From Paludibacteraceae bacterium (GTDB taxonomy: Bacteria; Bacteroidota; Bacteroidia; Bacteroidales; Paludibacteraceae): DNA of 64,000 nucleotides. The notes beneath the pieces were generated by a model, which did no database searches, was not told the origin of the DNA, and saw only the letters and a list, made by a program, of their open reading frames with translations. The translations under genes were made by a program, and so were the position numbers. This document shows positions 8,329 through 15,807 of the stretch, piece after piece; within the stretch, counting starts at the first letter, position 1; each line of letters begins with the position of its first letter. Location: assembly GCA_024693065.1 (NCBI GenBank), contig JAILLP010000006.1, positions 124,001 through 188,000 of the forward strand, given 5' to 3'.

Positions 8329-9390
8329 TTATTCTATGTTTGACAATATTTCTTGAATTGTTGTGAAGCGGTATCCGTTGTCGTTCAGCGTTTTCAGCAG
8401 GAACGAGTATCCTTGTTCTCCCATGTAGCTCTTGGGATGTCCCACAAGGGTGAAATATCTCCTGTCGGTCTGTTTCTCCATCTCCGCGAGGAAGAGGTTG
8501 TGCACCGCTTCGGGCAGTAGGCAGTAGTCCCATGTCTGGCACTCCTTCTCGAACAGGAATTTTATCTTGTCGGTTAAGCTTTTCTTTCCTGGTGTCGATA
8601 GGGTCATTTTAGACGCATATAGTTCTTTGGATTGTTGTGTGTTGGAGAGGATGTTTTTCATTCTTTCCCAAGATGCATATTTGCGCCATCTAGTGATTTC
8701 CAGACTGCAGATCGGAAGTTCGTATATGTTTGTTTTCCCTATAGTCGGTTCTTCCAGCCGTTCGTCCACGCTCCAGATGCCTTTCTCTTTTGGCAGGTTA
8801 AGGTAGTTGTAGTCGGCTTTGGATCCTTGAGAGAAACCTCCGGGAAAGAGAGAACTATCTAGTTTCAGTCCTGTCTCGCGCATTGCCTTCACAATTTTCT
8901 CGGATGGGTATGCGTTGTAACTTCCGGCACGTAATGCGGTGCAGTGGTAGTAGGGTTTCACTGGTGTGATGAGTTGTTCCAGCGTCTCTTTGCCCTTGCG
9001 TAGCAGTTCGACCATCGAGTATTCCCCTTCCTTGTTGTAGTGTCCCAACCTATGGGAGGAGTCGTCCACGACCCATCCCTCTTCGGTCCATCGAGCGTCC
9101 ACCCATTGTGGATGAAGGTGTAGCTGCACGTCGTGTCCCTCGCGTACTGCTTCTAGGATTTGTTTCTCCATGGCGGAGATAGGGTTCTGCTCGTAGCCCA
9201 TCTTGTTGCCGCGTTCCCATTCTTCCTTTATTCGCCAGTATTCGACGACTTCAAAAAAAATGGTGAGGTGGGCGTTGTGTTGTTTGGCAATTTTCAATAT
9301 ACGCTTGGTCGGCTCAACGATATGGCGGAATACATCCCCCTTTCCGTTGCCGAATAATTCATAGTCTAATGTCAGAACGATCTCTTTCAT
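8329..9390 (-). CDS. Polysaccharide-deacetylase-like protein (NodB-like fold, family uncertain)
   Basis: Starting at the ATG at 9390 (an in-frame TTG lies three codons upstream), the product has 353 residues. It begins 'EIVLTLDYELFG', where Asp9 would be the metal/catalytic Asp of a NodB-type domain. 'VQLHLHPQWVD' (His91, His93) provides possible metal ligands, and 'LVGHPKS' lies near the C-terminus. This pattern matches the polysaccharide-deacetylase-like proteins found in glycan clusters, though the canonical HxxxH spacing is replaced by HxH. It probably acts on a lipid-linked or surface glycan. The start is five bases after the stop of the AAC(3)-like gene. Confidence 0.65.
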   Translation of the reverse strand: MKEIVLTLDYELFGNGKGDVFRHIVEPTKRILKIAKQHNAHLTIFFEVVEYWRIKEEWERGNKMGYEQNPISAMEKQILEAVREGHDVQLHLHPQWVDARWTEEGWVVDDSSHRLGHYNKEGEYSMVELLRKGKETLEQLITPVKPYYHCTALRAGSYNAYPSEKIVKAMRETGLKLDSSLFPGGFSQGSKADYNYLNLPKEKGIWSVDERLEEPTIGKTNIYELPICSLEITRWRKYASWERMKNILSNTQQSKELYASKMTLSTPGKKSLTDKIKFLFEKECQTWDYCLLPEAVHNLFLAEMEKQTDRRYFTLVGHPKSYMGEQGYSFLLKTLNDNGYRFTTIQEILSNIE

Positions 9391-9395
9391 AATTT

Positions 9396-10259
9396 TCAAT
9401 CTTTTTTCCTTGTATGGCCTAGGGCGAATTCCTTGCGGGCTGCCTCTGCTAGTAATGTATTGTCTATTACGTATAGGTTGTCGTATCCGAAGCGGACGAC
9501 CTTCCTGATTGGTTCCGAAAAACGTTTGGCGAACTCGCCTCCCATCATTGTATGTGCGCTTTTGGCGGGATCATGAACCTTCGTGCGGCAAATAATTTCC
9601 GCTCCATCTTCTTTCCTTAGTGGCACCTCGAAGAGCTCTTCTGCGTAGTAGAGCGTCTCTTGTTGTTGGTACTTGTCCTCGATCGCATGGAACATCGGCA
9701 GATTGACCACGCCAAGCGAAAGTGATTTGGAGGGTTGTGCCGCCAATAGTCTTCCATAGGGTGTTTTGTCGCCGTAGGGGTCTTCTGATTCGTAGTGCAG
9801 ACTGGCGTATTGTTCCGCATCTTTGCCCCACACGCATACTGCTTTGGTGGGGTGTGCACTTTTCACCACGCCTTCCATACGGGAGAATACATTGGTCATG
9901 ACACCCATGCCCGAAATAGTGGTTCCCATGTCGAAGACCGCACCGCTTTTGACCCAATCCATCGAGCTAACGGGTGGGTAATAGGGCATCATGATCACAC
10001 CCTCCTTCCCCACTATCTCCATCAGTGCACGGATAGCATCCTCAGGGGAATATCCATCCGCATTGAGGTTGGCGAAGCTAGAGGTGACGAACACCTTGTC
10101 TCCCGTTTGGAGTCCGAGCTGATCTGTGAGGGCCTTTTTGAAGTCCGACAAGGAGGTCTTTTCCGCACGTTTCAGCATATTCCGCATCCGTCGGATATCT
10201 CGTTTCACCCCGCTGATCAGAGAGGGGGACAATATGGATTTTAGTATGTTTTTAACCAT
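9396..10259 (-). CDS. AAC(3)-family N-acyltransferase, probably glycan-modifying
   Basis: The 287-residue protein matches the aminoglycoside 3-N-acetyltransferase fold family. It has 'LGLQTGDKVFVTSSFANL' near residue 45, 'EGVIMMPYYPP', the signature 'SAHPTKAVCVWGKDAE' with the family His, and 'LGVVNLPMFHAIED'. Established members include antibiotic-resistance enzymes, but many homologues sit in O-antigen or capsule clusters and acylate amino sugars. Here the neighbours are a deacetylase-like protein and a hexapeptide acetyltransferase, so a glycan role is the better inference. Residues 1-40 form a basic N-terminal extension. Confidence 0.78.
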   Translation of the reverse strand: MVKNILKSILSPSLISGVKRDIRRMRNMLKRAEKTSLSDFKKALTDQLGLQTGDKVFVTSSFANLNADGYSPEDAIRALMEIVGKEGVIMMPYYPPVSSMDWVKSGAVFDMGTTISGMGVMTNVFSRMEGVVKSAHPTKAVCVWGKDAEQYASLHYESEDPYGDKTPYGRLLAAQPSKSLSLGVVNLPMFHAIEDKYQQQETLYYAEELFEVPLRKEDGAEIICRTKVHDPAKSAHTMMGGEFAKRFSEPIRKVVRFGYDNLYVIDNTLLAEAARKEFALGHTRKKD

Positions 10260-10325
10260 TATATAAAATATACCTATATCTTCCTTCTGTACGGAAGGAA
10301 AGCGAATGAGTTCCTTTGTCGTACC

Positions 10326-11126
10326 CTATTCGATGATGCGGGTCAGTTCCATTTGGTCCTCATGTCTTAGACCGACGCTGTCGATGCGCAAGGCGCTCCA
10401 GTACATCTTGTCTCCTTCGACGGAGATATCCCAGCACTCTCGTGAGTCTTGGGTGGGTTTCAATGACTGTTTGCGCAATGCGAGCCATGTCCCGTCAACC
10501 ATGTATTGGTTAGTGGTTGTGTGGTTCACCACCCATTCGTCGTTGATTGTGTCACGGTCGAAAGCGAGGAATGTGCCGTCTTCCCGGAATGCCAGTCGAT
10601 GGTCTGTTATTCCTGGGATACCTGGCATAGCCAACTTGCCTTCCCAGAGTCCGACGATATCCTTCGCAAAGTCTTTTTCGATCTTTCTGTATACGATGAA
10701 ATGGGGGTTTTGTTGCGTCGTGTCGGTAGCGGAGTATAAGGTCTTCACGTTGGCGCTCATTTGGGATTCGGTGATTGTCTCGACGTTAGTAGCCACCTTT
10801 AGAAATTCTCCGGAGGTGAGGCTTTCTGTGATGTCGTTGCCGTAGATGGTGCATTTCATCGATTGTCGGTACATCCAACTTGGATTATTTGTGGAATCCG
10901 AAGCGCTCCGATAGGAGGTCCATCCCTCTTGGTAGGTGACAACTTGTTTTTCGTTGGTTAGTACCGGAATGTTGTCCACCGTGGCAATTTCCCATTTGCC
11001 CGCTAGCTTGAACTCCACTTCCTCTTGTATTGGATAGACTTTCTCCACATATTCTGCCTGTTTCTGGCAGGAAAAAAGTGCTGTGGCTGCTATCGCCATC
11101 CATATTGTATGAAACCGTCCGTTCAT
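10326..11126 (-). CDS. Lipocalin-like lipoprotein, unknown function
   Basis: The ATG at 11126 gives 266 residues; an upstream in-frame TTG is less likely. A lipoprotein signal peptide ends in 'TALFSCQK', with the acylated Cys at the lipobox. Two similar beta-rich segments each begin with a lipocalin-like 'GKWEIATVDN' or 'GLWEGKLAMPG' phrase (about residues 42 and 159), suggesting a duplicated domain. It would sit in the outer or inner membrane facing the periplasm. The promoter at 11149-11179 is a full consensus match. The glycan-modification operon starts 66 bases downstream and may be reached by readthrough. Confidence 0.7.
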   Translation of the reverse strand: MNGRFHTIWMAIAATALFSCQKQAEYVEKVYPIQEEVEFKLAGKWEIATVDNIPVLTNEKQVVTYQEGWTSYRSASDSTNNPSWMYRQSMKCTIYGNDITESLTSGEFLKVATNVETITESQMSANVKTLYSATDTTQQNPHFIVYRKIEKDFAKDIVGLWEGKLAMPGIPGITDHRLAFREDGTFLAFDRDTINDEWVVNHTTTNQYMVDGTWLALRKQSLKPTQDSRECWDISVEGDKMYWSALRIDSVGLRHEDQMELTRIIE

Positions 11127-11148
11127 TTTTCGCTTCTTATTTAGCAAA

Positions 11149-11179
11149 CAAAGTTACCGTAAAAAACAATAATCACAAA
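11149..11179 (-). promoter_or_regulatory. Consensus Bacteroidota promoter for the lipocalin-like lipoprotein gene
   Basis: TAACTTTG (minus strand, 11149-11156) and TTTG (11176-11179) are separated by 19 bases, an exact match to TTTG-N19-TAnnTTTG. The leader to the ATG at 11126 is short, roughly 15-20 bases. Confidence 0.75.
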
Positions 11180-11267
11180 AAAAGATTAAAAAAAACCTTA
11201 CGATTTCACTTTTTTGAAGAATATATCATCGCATGAGATGTATTGTATTCTGTATACTTGGACGATA

Positions 11268-11300
11268 AAAAAATCCCCCAGTCCTAAGACCAGGGGATTT
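11268..11300 (-). terminator. Intrinsic terminator of the oad operon
   Basis: AAATCCCC at 11271-11278 pairs with GGGGATTT at 11293-11300. On the minus strand the stem is followed by a run of T (TTTTTATCG). It lies 22 bases after the oadB stop. Confidence 0.8.
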
Positions 11301-11321
11301 TAACTATATGCTAACGAATGA

Positions 11322-12722
11322 TTAGCCCAAGAACGAGATCAGGATACCGGCAGCCACAGCTGAACCGATCACACCTGCCACGTTGGATGACATGCAATAG
11401 TTCAACACATGGTTACGGGAATCGTACTTCAAGGCGATATCGTTAGCTACGCGCGAAGCCATAGGAACAGCGCTCAAGCCTGTCGCACCAATCAACGGAT
11501 TGATCTTCTTCTTGGAGAAGAGGTTCATAATCTTCACCAACATGATACCTCCGAAGATGGAGAAACCGAATGCGCAGAAACCACCGGCAACGATACCGAT
11601 TGTCTTCAGATTCAAGAAGGCGTCAACCGTCATGGTAGCTCCTACGGACAAACCAAGGAAGATGGTAGCCGCATTCATGATACCGTTGGAAGCCGCATTG
11701 AACAAACGAGAAGTATTGTTACCAATCTCCTTGATCAAGTTACCGAACATCAACATACCCACCAACGATACCGCATCAGGGACGATGATCGCCACAATCG
11801 TGGTAACCGTGATTGGGAAGAGGATCTTCAACACACGCATGTTCTTGAACTCCTGTTTGTTAGGATACAACTTGTCTTGCTCCTTCATGTTGATCTTTAA
11901 CTCTTTCTCGGAGCAGGTCAATTTCACTACCAATGGAACGATCACAGGCACCAATGCCATGTATGAATATGCTGCGATAGCGATTGGACCCAACATGGCT
12001 GGAGCCAATTTCAAGGTTGTGAAGATGGCGGTCGGACCATCAGCACCACCGATGATGGCCAAAGATCCTGCCTCCTTCATGTCAAATCCACATTGACTTG
12101 CTACGATCAACACAGCGAAGATACCAAACTGAGCACCTGCGCCGAAGATAGCCAACTTCAGGTTACGCAACATCGGTCCGAAGTCTGTCAACGCACCCAC
12201 ACCCATGAAGATGATCGGAGGCAAAAGACCTGACTTGATCAACGCATAATAGATGTAGTTCATGATACCGAACTCATGTGCGATGTCATGCAAAGGCATT
12301 TTCCAGATATCATACACCTCAATATGGTTCACTAAATTAGCGTCCTGAAGTATCGCATTGCCTTCCAAAGCTGGATCATACCACAGTTTTCCTAGTTGGA
12401 CAAATCCTTCCTTCATCTCTTCAGTACCCTCCACGAAAGAGAGTACTTGGAAACCGCTATCCAATCCATTGTTCAGGAATTCATTCGAGATGCGGAAAAT
12501 CTCACCCACACTATTCACCGCTAGCACACCCATGCCACCTCCAGGGAAGTTGGCGATCAGCACACCGAAAGCGATTGGAACGAGCAACAACGGTTCGTAC
12601 TCCTTCTTGATACCCAAATAGAGCAAGAAGAAGGCCAAAAGAATCATTATGAGGTATGAGGGATTGTCAACAAAGTTGCCAAGCGCCGTCATGCCATATA
12701 TTTTTTCTAATATTTCTCCCAT
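11322..12722 (-). CDS. oadB: Na+-translocating oxaloacetate decarboxylase, beta subunit
   Basis: This integral membrane subunit of the biotin-dependent decarboxylase pump couples decarboxylation of carboxybiotin to Na+ export. The 466-residue protein has many hydrophobic helices and the beta-subunit signatures 'LLLVPIAFGVLIANFPG', 'GVGALTDFGPML', 'GGADGPTAIFTTLKLAP', 'VGMLMFGNLIKE' and 'ATGLSAVPMASRVA'. It is longer than proteobacterial OadB (about 430) because of an insertion near residues 70-130 ('SVGEIFRISNEFLNN'), common in Bacteroidota versions. The gene follows oadA by eight bases in an oadG-oadA-oadB operon and ends in a terminator at 11268-11300. Confidence 0.95.
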   Translation of the reverse strand: MGEILEKIYGMTALGNFVDNPSYLIMILLAFFLLYLGIKKEYEPLLLVPIAFGVLIANFPGGGMGVLAVNSVGEIFRISNEFLNNGLDSGFQVLSFVEGTEEMKEGFVQLGKLWYDPALEGNAILQDANLVNHIEVYDIWKMPLHDIAHEFGIMNYIYYALIKSGLLPPIIFMGVGALTDFGPMLRNLKLAIFGAGAQFGIFAVLIVASQCGFDMKEAGSLAIIGGADGPTAIFTTLKLAPAMLGPIAIAAYSYMALVPVIVPLVVKLTCSEKELKINMKEQDKLYPNKQEFKNMRVLKILFPITVTTIVAIIVPDAVSLVGMLMFGNLIKEIGNNTSRLFNAASNGIMNAATIFLGLSVGATMTVDAFLNLKTIGIVAGGFCAFGFSIFGGIMLVKIMNLFSKKKINPLIGATGLSAVPMASRVANDIALKYDSRNHVLNYCMSSNVAGVIGSAVAAGILISFLG

Positions 12723-12730
12723 GATTCCTG

Positions 12731-14569
12731 TTATTTAATTCTCATCAAAACATCATCTTCTGATACAGAAGAACCACTTGTCAAGCAAATCTGCGTGATG
12801 ACGCCGTCACACTCAGCTGCGATAGCGTTGAACGTCTTCATCGCCTCTACGTAGCAAACCACTTGGCCCTTCTTTACGGTGTCACCCACCTTAACTGGTG
12901 TGTCGCCCGAGTTCTTCACCAAGTAGAACTTACCCTCCAATGGAGAGGTCAATTCAGTTCCTTCGCCAGGAACCGCAGCCACTGCCGCACCCGTCGCTGC
13001 CGCAGGAGCGGCTGAACCATCATTCGCACCGATCGTGACGTTGTACTTAACACCATTCACCTCAACGGTTACGGTTTGAGGCAATTCAACACCGCCCTTG
13101 CAAGCGGCTCTCTTCGCCTTACGCTCCTCAAGGTCAGCCAAGAAGTCAGCCTTAGCCTTACCAGACTTGTATGCCCTGTACTGTTGTGGGTGCATAGCCA
13201 ACTCGAACAACTCCTCGTCGTCCTGACCGAAGTCCCAACCCTCTTTCTTCATCTCCTCGCGGAAGGTGTCCAAAGCGTCAGGATAGTTGCTTTGAGGATC
13301 CTCTGTATGGAACTCGCGGCCTTGCTCCTTCGCCTTAGCCACCAACTCAGGTGACAACGGACCAGGCAAGTTACCGGACTTACCCAACATCATATCCCAA
13401 ATATCGTCGGCGATCATAGACCAACGCTCTTTGCCCTTCTCCATCTGCATAACGTTCATCAACGCCATGTTCTTCACATATTGTGAGAATGGAGTCACCA
13501 AGCAAGGGTAACCCATCATAGGCCATACATATTTCACCTCGTCGAACAACTTGATCAACAGTTCGTCTTGGCTCATCTTAGGCTTGCCGTTCTTCTCCTT
13601 CCACTTGTTAATGGACTCGAGGTTAGTCTCCAAGTCTGTCATCAAGGAACCCATCATACCGCCAGGCAATCCAGGACCGATCAACAAAGAGTTCATCATA
13701 CGGTTACGAGGAGGAATATAGTAGCCCAAGAAATCATCCATCATCTCTTTGATCAAGGTACGAGCCTCCATGTAAGCCTCCATGTTGATCTCCTTTACCT
13801 TGAAGCCGGCGTCTTTCAACATGGCCTGTACCGCGATCACGTCAGCGTGACCAGTACCCCAAGAGAGAGGCTCCATACCAACGTCCACATAGTCGCAACC
13901 AGCCTTGCAGACCTCCAAGATGGATGCCATGTTGAAGCCAGGACCAGCGTGGCTATGGTATTGGATGGTAATATCCTTGATCGCTTTTATGTTTCTGGTC
14001 AACTCGCCCAAGAAAGCAGGACGGCCAATACCAGCCATATCCTTCAAACAGATCTCGTCACATCCGGCATCGATCAACTCCTTGGCCATTTTCGTGTAAT
14101 ACTCCACGGTATGGATTGGAGAATAGGTGATGCAAAGACAACATTGAGAGATCATGCCACCATCGTGTGCATATTTGATGGAAGGGATGATGTTACGGGT
14201 ATCGTTCAAACCACAGAACGTACGGGTGATATCAGTCCCTTGTTTCTTCTTAACCACGTAGAAGAGTTTGCGGACATCTGCAGGAACCGGACTCATGCGA
14301 AGACCATTCAAGGCGCGGTCCAACATGTGGGTTTGAATGCCAGCCTCATGGAAAGGCTTCGTCCACTGACGAACTGCATTGTTCGGATTTTCTCCATAAA
14401 GGAGGTTCACCTGCTCAAATCCACCACCATTTGTTTCTACTCTGTCGAAGCAGCCCATCTTCACGATTACGGGCGCAACTTTCATCAATTGGTCGACGCG
14501 CGGCACATATTTGCCTGCGGCTTGCCACATGTCTCTGAATACGAGACTGAATTTAACTTCTTTAGCCAT
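12731..14569 (-). CDS. oadA: Oxaloacetate decarboxylase alpha subunit / pyruvate carboxylase subunit B-type carboxyltransferase with biotinyl domain
   Basis: The 612-residue cytoplasmic subunit moves the carboxyl group of oxaloacetate to biotin. Residues 1-300 form the HMGL-like carboxyltransferase barrel ('GCFDRVETNGGGFEQV', 'CLKDMAGIGRPA', 'IQYHSHAGPGFNMASI'). The conserved PYC_OADA region follows. An Ala/Pro/Gly-rich linker (about 515-540) leads to a C-terminal biotinyl domain with 'VEAMKTFN', in which Lys578 is the biotin site. The HMGL-type alpha subunit argues for oxaloacetate rather than methylmalonyl-CoA as substrate. A reverse-direction role as pyruvate carboxylase subunit B is less likely next to oadB and oadG. 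ATG at 14569; 21 bases separate it from oadG. Confidence 0.93.
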   Translation of the reverse strand: MAKEVKFSLVFRDMWQAAGKYVPRVDQLMKVAPVIVKMGCFDRVETNGGGFEQVNLLYGENPNNAVRQWTKPFHEAGIQTHMLDRALNGLRMSPVPADVRKLFYVVKKKQGTDITRTFCGLNDTRNIIPSIKYAHDGGMISQCCLCITYSPIHTVEYYTKMAKELIDAGCDEICLKDMAGIGRPAFLGELTRNIKAIKDITIQYHSHAGPGFNMASILEVCKAGCDYVDVGMEPLSWGTGHADVIAVQAMLKDAGFKVKEINMEAYMEARTLIKEMMDDFLGYYIPPRNRMMNSLLIGPGLPGGMMGSLMTDLETNLESINKWKEKNGKPKMSQDELLIKLFDEVKYVWPMMGYPCLVTPFSQYVKNMALMNVMQMEKGKERWSMIADDIWDMMLGKSGNLPGPLSPELVAKAKEQGREFHTEDPQSNYPDALDTFREEMKKEGWDFGQDDEELFELAMHPQQYRAYKSGKAKADFLADLEERKAKRAACKGGVELPQTVTVEVNGVKYNVTIGANDGSAAPAAATGAAVAAVPGEGTELTSPLEGKFYLVKNSGDTPVKVGDTVKKGQVVCYVEAMKTFNAIAAECDGVITQICLTSGSSVSEDDVLMRIK

Positions 14570-14590
14570 TTTTATTAGATTGTTTTTCTC

Positions 14591-14851
14591 TTAAATTCTT
14601 TCGATTTTGTCAGCCTTTGATTTCCCATTCGTGATCTTACTGATCGCCATGCTGATGGCTTGTGCCACATTGGCATCCACTGGATTAGGTGCTGCTGAAA
14701 AAGCATTCGATTTAGGCGCCTCTTCTTCCGGCGCATACTTGTTAATCAACTTGATTAACACGTTCCCTAAGAAAATAATGAGTAATAAAACGGAGAATAC
14801 CGTCGCCAACCCAATGCCCATTAATTGCAGGGCCATGAAAAAATTATCCAT
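14591..14851 (-). CDS. oadG: Oxaloacetate decarboxylase gamma subunit
   Basis: Starting at the ATG at 14851 (an in-frame TTG nine codons earlier is rejected), the product has 86 residues. One N-terminal membrane helix ('ALQLMGIGLATVFSVLLLII', about residues 6-28) is followed by a short soluble tail. This is the usual architecture of OadG, which anchors and stabilises the alpha-beta complex. Sequence conservation in this family is weak, so the call rests on the helix, the size and the position directly before oadA. A TATCTTTG -7 box is at 14890-14897. Confidence 0.85.
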   Translation of the reverse strand: MDNFFMALQLMGIGLATVFSVLLLIIFLGNVLIKLINKYAPEEEAPKSNAFSAAPNPVDANVAQAISMAISKITNGKSKADKIERI

Positions 14852-14889
14852 CGTATCCTTACCATTTAAAATTAGCAATAAATATCCCC

Positions 14890-14897
14890 CAAAGATA
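14890..14897 (-). promoter_or_regulatory. -7 promoter element of the oad operon
   Basis: TATCTTTG on the minus strand is an exact TAnnTTTG box about 40 bases before oadG. No convincing -33 box was found. The rest of the gap up to 15046 shows nothing I can name. Confidence 0.45.
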
Positions 14898-15046
14898 TGT
14901 ATTTTTTTTGAGACCCGTGATATATGGGCGAAAAGTTTAAAAATTTACATGCGTATTGATATTATTTACTGTTTCCGACACATTCCTTACAGTTTGTTAT
15001 TTTTTTCCTGAGACTTATCACACTTCCCTACCCGTCTAATGAAAAA

Positions 15047-15086
15047 GCGTGGCTCAAATCCGTCAAAAGACATCATTGAGCCACGC
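15047..15086 (-). terminator. Intrinsic terminator after the coiled-coil lipoprotein gene
   Basis: GCGTGGCTCAA (15047-15057) and TTGAGCCACGC (15076-15086) form a perfect 11-bp stem with an 18-base loop. On the minus strand it is followed by TTTTTC, so it ends the transcript of the 15147-15791 gene. Confidence 0.85.
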
Positions 15087-15146
15087 CATTAATGTAGAGT
15101 CCCGGTCAATTATCCGTAGCGGATAACCGTTTCGGAGATTTGTTCA

Positions 15147-15791
15147 TCACAATTGTTTGCAGACGAACTTCTTTGGATTATCCACCACACCGTAGATGCG
15201 GTCGGAAGAGAATGGAACAGAGACCAGATACTCGTATAGGTAGTGGTTCTCCGCATTCCAATAGCGGAAAGTCACATTGTCCGTCTCTTCTCCTGTCCCA
15301 ATAACAGACAGAAGGAACTTGCCGTCGATGGCTTTCCCGACGCCTCTGCACTCGTCTCCGACGAAAGCGGCCATGAGGTCATTTGCTGAAGCCTTCGATT
15401 GAAGTTCGGCGGGAAGTTCGAATACCACCGTCATGGTATAAGCGTAGTTACCTGCGGTAGCCACAGACTTCCAACCTGGGTTTTCGAACGTGTTGCCTGT
15501 CGGAACGATTACCGCAGAGGTGTCTTGCACGTCCTCTTCCCCTTCTCCTGACGGATTATCACCTTGGAGTTTCTTTATCAACTCGTCCAGTTTCTTGTTG
15601 GTCTCATCCAATTGCTTGTTCGTATTGTCCAAGCTATTCTTCTCCTCCTCCAACTGCTTGATGAGCGCATCTTTCTGCCTCAACTGCTCCTCAAGCGCCT
15701 CTAAACCGTCATCATCCTTGTCTTTCTTGCAACTTTGAAAAGTTCCAGTCAGGAGGAGGAAGGATAACGCAATATAAAACCAATTCTTCAT
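15147..15791 (-). CDS. Coiled-coil lipoprotein sharing a domain with the adjacent giant secreted protein
   Basis: The ATG at 15791 is chosen because GGGAGAG lies just before it. A second ATG at 15806 is only one base from the end of the giant gene. The signal peptide ends at a lipobox, 'TGTFQSCKK'. Residues about 30-80 are a heptad-rich coiled coil ('LEEQLRQKDALIKQLEEE'). The C-terminal domain includes 'DLMAAFVGDECRGVG' and 'VTFRYWNAENHYLYEY'. It matches the segment of the giant protein containing 'DMLAAFYNGECVGVA' and 'LAYRTWDASKGLMSE'. The tight linkage suggests that the two are expressed together and perhaps interact; the function is unknown. Confidence 0.8.
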   Translation of the reverse strand: MKNWFYIALSFLLLTGTFQSCKKDKDDDGLEALEEQLRQKDALIKQLEEEKNSLDNTNKQLDETNKKLDELIKKLQGDNPSGEGEEDVQDTSAVIVPTGNTFENPGWKSVATAGNYAYTMTVVFELPAELQSKASANDLMAAFVGDECRGVGKAIDGKFLLSVIGTGEETDNVTFRYWNAENHYLYEYLVSVPFSSDRIYGVVDNPKKFVCKQL

Positions 15792-15807
15792 AATATACTC
15801 TCCCATA

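Noticed and set aside
9396-10259. Acquired aminoglycoside resistance gene
   Set aside because: Chromosomal glycan-modification context, no mobile-element flank, and the family includes many non-resistance enzymes.
13568-14578. 336-codon plus-strand open frame opposite oadA
   Set aside because: It is an antisense shadow of a strongly conserved gene, rich in His/Arg/Thr, with no family resemblance.
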